Program-made: the position numbers and the translations under genes | Assembly: GCA_020860745.1 (NCBI GenBank) | Contig: JAJBTR010000143.1 | Location: 304 to 10,726, forward strand | DNA: 10,423 nucleotides | Direction of reading: 5' to 3' | Source: Lachnospiraceae bacterium | GTDB lineage: Bacteria; Bacillota; Clostridia; Lachnospirales; Lachnospiraceae | The notes under the pieces: generated by a model | Told to the model about the DNA's origin: nothing | Database searches by the model: none | Seen by the model: the letters and a program-made list of their open reading frames with translations, nothing else | Part shown: positions 6,638 to 10,423 of the stretch, in pieces | How the letters are laid out: every line of letters starts with the position of its first letter | Position numbering within the stretch: position 1 is the first letter of the stretch

Positions 6638-8299
6638 TTATTGATTAAAATAACAGTCAAACACCGCCTTTGCCACCGGCACCGCGGAAGAGCTTCCGCT
6701 GCCGCCATCCTCCGCGATCACCGCGATGGCGATATCGGAGTAGCCGTCCTTAGAACCGTACCCGACAAACCAGCCGTGGCTGTTGCCCGCGCTGTCATAC
6801 TCGGCTGAACCGGTTTTTCCCGCGGCATCATAGCTCTGCCCGCTTAAGGCCGTCGCTGTCCCGTAAGAAACCACCGCAGACATATATTCCTGCAAAATAG
6901 CCGCGTCAGATTCCGAGAGAATCGTGCCATACTCGGAAGAACGGTACTGTTTGACCACCGTTCCGTTTTCATTCTCCGTATGATCTACAATATAGGGTGT
7001 GTAAAGTACGCCATCCTGATCAATCGCCGCGGCGATCATCGCCATATGCAGAGGCGTCACCGAGGTGTCACCCTGACCGATTGCGGTCTGCATGATTTTT
7101 CCGGTACTGTCGTCCGACGACAGAGTAAAACTGCTGGCCGTTCCGGACAGGGTACCAGGCAGCGTGGTATTAAACAGCATATCCTCCATCAACGACTGAA
7201 AACTGCTGATATTCAGCGTCAGTCCGATGTTCGCGTAGGACGTGTTGCAGGAATTGGCAAAAGACGTAATCAGATCCTGCGTCCCATGCACCGAATTATG
7301 ATAACAGTGAATCTCGTTTCCGTCTATGGACAGTTCACCCTCACAGGTAAAAGAATACGTGCTGTAATCGGAATTTTCATGGATATATTCCAGCGTCGTA
7401 AAAATCTTAAACACGGATCCCGGAGGATAAGAGCCGGAGGTAGCACGGTTTAAAAGCACGGAGTTGGAGTCGTCATTGACGATGGAATCCCACTCGCTCG
7501 CCAGCGTATTCGGGTCATAATCCGGCTTGGATACCATGGCGATCACCTTTCCTGTGGAGGCTTCCAGCACGACCACAGCGCCGTCATTGCTCCCCAGAGC
7601 ATTGTAAGCCGCCGCCTGCACATCATAGTCCAGTGTAGTCACCACACTGTCGCCCATATTTTTCTCGTCCTTCAGATCATTCAGAATCTGATTCAGGAAA
7701 AACGAGTGAGAACGGAGCAAATTAAAGTTGTACGTAGATTCAATACCGGATTTTCCGTTATTAAAGTATCCGACCGCGTGGGCAAACATACGCCCATAGG
7801 GATAGGTCCGCGTTTCCGTACCGTCGTCGGAGACACTGGTGGTGGCAAGAACTTCCCCGTCGCCGGAGAGGATATCCCCGCGTATCACGTGCTCCGCATA
7901 CAGATCCAGTCTGGAATTGTATGAGCTGTTGATCACGCTCTCACTTTTTACAATCTGAAAATAAGCCAGATATCCGATCAGCAGGCAGAACATCCCCACA
8001 AAAAGGTAAGTGATAATGAGAAATTCCCGGTTTTTACCAGATTTCCTCGATCTCGTCCTTCCGCCCGAAGCCCGACGAGCTTCTGCCGGATCCGCTGCTG
8101 CCTGTCGTGCTTTTCCCGTTTTTACTGCTCTTCCCGTTTTTTCCGTTTTTGCCGCTGTTTCCCGCCGTCTTGTTCCTGCCGTACCGGTCTTTGTTGTTGT
8201 CTTCCCGGACCGTGTACTCTTCTTTTTTTCGTTCTGACTGCCGTCCAGATCCAGAATCTCGATATCGTCGCGGATTAAGTCTTTTCTTTCTCTGCTCAT
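6638..8299 (-). CDS. Class B penicillin-binding protein (peptidoglycan transpeptidase)
   Basis: This 553-residue bitopic membrane protein cross-links peptidoglycan peptides outside the cell and is the usual partner of the SEDS polymerase encoded just upstream. Residues 1-90 are a cytoplasmic, Lys/Arg/Thr-rich, low-complexity tail; the membrane anchor is about 93-117 (FLIITYLFVGMFCLLIGYLAYF); a short linker domain with IRGDILSGDGEVLA near 140-150 follows. The transpeptidase domain has all three motifs: SVFK (Ser295) in SYPPGSVFK, SCN (350-352) and KTGS (495). The order and size resemble the PbpA/FtsI group; no PASTA repeats are present. The ATG at 8299 has AAGGAG six bases upstream (8306-8311); the ATG at 8314 overlaps that site. 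The first 266 bp overlap the SEDS gene in another frame. A stem terminator after the stop was not found. Confidence 0.93.
   Translation of the reverse strand: MSRERKDLIRDDIEILDLDGSQNEKKKSTRSGKTTTKTGTAGTRRRETAAKTEKTGRAVKTGKARQAAADPAEARRASGGRTRSRKSGKNREFLIITYLFVGMFCLLIGYLAYFQIVKSESVINSSYNSRLDLYAEHVIRGDILSGDGEVLATTSVSDDGTETRTYPYGRMFAHAVGYFNNGKSGIESTYNFNLLRSHSFFLNQILNDLKDEKNMGDSVVTTLDYDVQAAAYNALGSNDGAVVVLEASTGKVIAMVSKPDYDPNTLASEWDSIVNDDSNSVLLNRATSGSYPPGSVFKIFTTLEYIHENSDYSTYSFTCEGELSIDGNEIHCYHNSVHGTQDLITSFANSCNTSYANIGLTLNISSFQSLMEDMLFNTTLPGTLSGTASSFTLSSDDSTGKIMQTAIGQGDTSVTPLHMAMIAAAIDQDGVLYTPYIVDHTENENGTVVKQYRSSEYGTILSESDAAILQEYMSAVVSYGTATALSGQSYDAAGKTGSAEYDSAGNSHGWFVGYGSKDGYSDIAIAVIAEDGGSGSSSAVPVAKAVFDCYFNQ
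8034..8299 (-). other. Dual-coding overlap of the SEDS and PBP genes
   Basis: Both frames are open for 266 bp. The SEDS frame encodes its hydrophilic C-terminal tail (about residues 436-523, rich in G, S, K, N and R). The PBP frame, shifted by one base, encodes its cytoplasmic N-terminal tail up to just before the membrane anchor. The DNA contains a 9-bp periodic purine-rich run on the coding strand (CCCGTTTTT on the plus strand around 8115, 8133 and 8142), giving GKNGKNGKS-like residues in one frame and KTEKTG/VKTGK in the other. The PBP ribosome site lies in codons for the DEGEADE stretch right after the last SEDS membrane helix. Overlaps between adjacent bacterial genes are usually only a few bases. 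Confidence 0.85.
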
Positions 8300-9605
8300 C
8301 TGCCTCTCCTTCATCCTGTCTCAATATATAAAGGCCCTGTATGATCGCAAACATAATAATCGTACACAATATGGAACTTCCGCCGTAGCTGATCAGCGGC
8401 AGAGTAAGTCCGGTGGAGGGAATGCACTTGATCACGCCGCCGATATTTAAAAACACCTGGACGCCGTAGACACAACCCAGCCCCAGCGCGATCAGCCGGT
8501 AAAACGGATCCTTTAACTGCATCGCGATATTCAAAAACATGAGGAAACAACTCAGGCACACCAGGATAATACAGATGCCGAAAATTTCACCCATCTCCTC
8601 CACAATCGCCGCAAAGACAAAGTCCGAGGAGCCCACCGGGATTTTCTCCGGAAGCCCCTGATAAAGTCCCAGGCCAAACCATCCGCCGGTGCCGATGGCA
8701 AACAGCGACTGCGCCACCTGCCACCCGCTGCCGCTGATGTTGCCGAACGGGTCCAGCCAGGCAGTCACGCGGACGCGCACATGGGAAAACAGCTTCGCCG
8801 CCACCGCAGCCAGGCAGCCGACTCCAAGACCGCCGAAAAAGTAGAGCGGTTTTTTCGTCGCCGCGTAAAGCATGACAATGTAAGTGATAAAAAAGATCAG
8901 CGCCGCGCCCAGGTCTGTGGAAACCACAAGGATCAGCACATGAATAGCTGCCGCCACGGTCGTGATACAGACCTGTTTAAAGTCTGTAGACTGATAAAGC
9001 ATACAGGCCACGAAGAACACAAAAATGATTTTTACAAACTCCGAAGGCTGGAACGTGATCCCGGCGATCGTAAACGAGAGGTACGCCCCGCCTGTCATCT
9101 GGCCCAGGACCAGCACCACGCCCAGCGCCAGAATGCCGATTGCGCAGTAGACCCAGGTAAACTTTCGCAGAAACTTCAGCTTCCGCACCAGCTGCGGCAC
9201 AAAAATGGTGACCACCGATGCGATGACAGCGATTTCAAACTGCTTGATGGCACTCTCCAGATTCAGACGCGTCAGAATAATAAACCCGATAATCATCAGC
9301 ATGCACATATGGTTGACCACCAGACGCGCCGCCCGCCGGTAAATCACACGGTAAATCAAAAACAGAAACAGCACAAAGGCGACCTGCGCCGCATAAAAAA
9401 TCAGTATCTTAATCTGCATCTGCGCGGCAAAAAGCACGAGAAAAGCGTCCAGATGGATCAGCATCATGCAGGTCGTCTGGCTCTTGCACATCCGCCTCTG
9501 GCGCGCTTCATTTTTCACACTCAGAACAGCAAAGCTGTAATAGGTGTAGATCATAAACAGAAAGATCATCACATATTTCGATGATTCTGTGATCAGATGT
9601 AACAT
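8034..9605 (-). CDS. SEDS-family peptidoglycan glycosyltransferase (FtsW/RodA/SpoVE type)
   Basis: SEDS proteins polymerise lipid II into glycan strands together with a class B PBP, here the next gene. The 523-residue protein is a polytopic membrane protein. Helices begin at about residue 11, and roughly 100 residues with several hydrophobic segments precede the region matching the usual SEDS start (TRLNLESAIKQFEIAV near 112-127), suggesting extra N-terminal helices as in actinobacterial versions. Signatures are TFQPSEFVKI (184-193), STDLGAALIF (229-238), LDPFGNISGSGWQVAQS (284-300), SSDFVFAAIVEEMGE (326-340, holding the Asp equivalent to the essential one in FtsW/RodA) and STGLTLPLISYGGSS (397-411). 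After the last helix (about 430), a low-complexity tail continues to 523 and overlaps the PBP gene. The ATG at 9605 has GAGGAG six bases upstream (9612-9617). FtsW, RodA and SpoVE cannot be separated by eye. Confidence 0.93.
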   Translation of the reverse strand: MLHLITESSKYVMIFLFMIYTYYSFAVLSVKNEARQRRMCKSQTTCMMLIHLDAFLVLFAAQMQIKILIFYAAQVAFVLFLFLIYRVIYRRAARLVVNHMCMLMIIGFIILTRLNLESAIKQFEIAVIASVVTIFVPQLVRKLKFLRKFTWVYCAIGILALGVVLVLGQMTGGAYLSFTIAGITFQPSEFVKIIFVFFVACMLYQSTDFKQVCITTVAAAIHVLILVVSTDLGAALIFFITYIVMLYAATKKPLYFFGGLGVGCLAAVAAKLFSHVRVRVTAWLDPFGNISGSGWQVAQSLFAIGTGGWFGLGLYQGLPEKIPVGSSDFVFAAIVEEMGEIFGICIILVCLSCFLMFLNIAMQLKDPFYRLIALGLGCVYGVQVFLNIGGVIKCIPSTGLTLPLISYGGSSILCTIIMFAIIQGLYILRQDEGEADEQRKKRLNPRRYRDSGSGRQSERKKEEYTVREDNNKDRYGRNKTAGNSGKNGKNGKSSKNGKSTTGSSGSGRSSSGFGRKDEIEEIW

Positions 9606-9731
9606 AAATTGCTCCTCTATACATCATCGGACAGTTCCAACACGGTCACTCCGTTGCGGTATACGAAAAACCCTCTTTTTCTTACGGCCTTTCCGCATCA
9701 CTGTCCTATTTTTTCCTGTCTTTTTTAAGTG

Positions 9732-10423
9732 TCACTCTACGCCCCTGCGAAAATGTCCATTCGTAAATCCATCCTTCTGTGATGGCGCCTGCAACTCTTT
9801 CCCCTGTAAAAAACTCTGCTCATAATCCCGCAGAATCCGGCGCGCTTCCTCCCGGTTTTCCCGCACAAATGTAATCCGGAAGGAACCAAAGGCAAGCCGC
9901 CTCACCTGCTCCGCCTGGTGAAACAGATATAAAGGCTGGCTGTTGTAAATGACATTATAACAGTCTTTGCAGTTTCTGTGAACATAGAATTTTTTATGAT
10001 AGCGATCAGACAGAGAAAGCTCTGTCCCGGGATTTTCCCCTTTCAGGCAGTGCAGGTAATTCTTGTACACGCACTGCGCGGAAATCATCACCGGCGTTTC
10101 GCCGTAAAGGCAGAACTCCGCTTTCGCATTGGACATATGTGCCAGCTCCTTCTGATTCAGTTCCGGGGAAGCGGTATACTGGCGGAACCCCGTTTTTTCA
10201 AACGCAAGGCAAGCTATATCGGAAAAGACGTACAGGTTGGAATCCAGGGAAATCTGTTCCGGATTCAAATGCAGTTCCCGCATGCAAAAACCCAGGCTGT
10301 CGTAGCTTCTCACCCAGACGGTGTCAAAACCACGGAGGATATCCTGCCACTCTTTTTTCAGATAAAAAACCGATGTATTTTCCCTGAAAATGTATGGGAA
10401 ACACAAAGCCGCCTGCTTTCCTG
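9732..10423 (-). CDS. U32 family peptidase-like protein, C-terminal part (runs off the window)
   Basis: The frame is open to the window edge, so the first residue seen (GKQAAL...) is internal; a TTG at 10406 is not taken as a start. About 229 residues are visible, ending at a TGA at 9732. The stretch AEFCLYGETPVMISAQC, then YLHC, then FYVHRNCKDCYNVIYNSQP is characteristic of U32 proteins. Cysteines in these three segments (C-x7-C, then C-x2-C 25 residues later) suit the iron-sulfur cluster known in characterised U32 members such as UbiU/UbiV and the RNA hydroxylases RlhA/TrhP. U32 proteins were named collagenase-like peptidases, but many act in RNA or quinone hydroxylation, so protease activity should not be assumed. 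The last 30 residues are hydrophilic and unremarkable. The SEDS gene follows after 126 bp. Confidence 0.85.
   Translation of the reverse strand, partial: GKQAALCFPYIFRENTSVFYLKKEWQDILRGFDTVWVRSYDSLGFCMRELHLNPEQISLDSNLYVFSDIACLAFEKTGFRQYTASPELNQKELAHMSNAKAEFCLYGETPVMISAQCVYKNYLHCLKGENPGTELSLSDRYHKKFYVHRNCKDCYNVIYNSQPLYLFHQAEQVRRLAFGSFRITFVRENREEARRILRDYEQSFLQGKELQAPSQKDGFTNGHFRRGVE

Noticed and set aside
8297..8314. Upstream ATG at 8314 as the PBP start
   Set aside because: It contains the AAGGAG that fits the ATG at 8299 with six-base spacing, and has no good site of its own.
8781..9584. A 267-codon plus-strand open frame antisense to the SEDS gene
   Set aside because: The translation is dominated by His, Gln, Lys and Asp, as expected opposite hydrophobic membrane helices; there is no motif or ribosome site.

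Overview
The window looks like chromosomal DNA from a fermentative clostridium, most likely Lachnospiraceae with roughly 50% G+C. The reasons are the short-form HisG with its HisZ partner, strong AGGAGG-type ribosome sites, a SEDS/class B PBP pair next to a U32 peptidase-like gene, and a fragment of the AAA-ATPase-like/PD-(D/E)XK family that is abundant in that group. This placement is inference from gene content. Every gene I accept lies on the minus strand, so transcription runs from high to low coordinates.

In transcription order: (1) 10423-9732, the C-terminal part of a U32-family protein that enters from outside the window. (2) 9605-6638, a cell-wall synthesis pair: a SEDS glycosyltransferase (FtsW/RodA/SpoVE type) followed by a class B penicillin-binding protein. 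The two genes overlap by 266 bp in different frames. (3) 6637-6461, an intergenic region with a good sigma-A promoter (TTGGCA-17-TATAAT) and a perfect 18-bp palindrome just downstream of the predicted transcription start, a likely operator. (4) 6460-1902, a histidine operon hisZ-hisG-hisD-hisB-hisI. HisZ and HisG together form ATP phosphoribosyltransferase (step 1), HisI is PRA-cyclohydrolase (step 3), HisB is IGP dehydratase, and HisD performs the last two oxidations. hisE, hisH, hisA, hisF and hisC are not here. The hisZ-hisG gap (211 bp to the preferred start) holds two 34-bp direct repeats that can fold into competing hairpins, plus an 11-bp tandem duplication. (5) 1713-1384, an unrecognised small single-span membrane protein. 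(6) 1294-173, an intact Gfo/Idh/MocA-type oxidoreductase. (7) 204-25, a remnant of the C-terminus of an AAA-ATPase-like/PD-(D/E)XK protein, overlapping the oxidoreductase stop.

No RNA genes, insertion sequences, CRISPR arrays or convincing rho-independent terminators were seen. No gene-free stretch exceeds 300 bases. The observations most worth following are the long dual-coding overlap of the SEDS and PBP genes, the palindromic operator of the his operon, and the repeat/hairpin element between hisZ and hisG.
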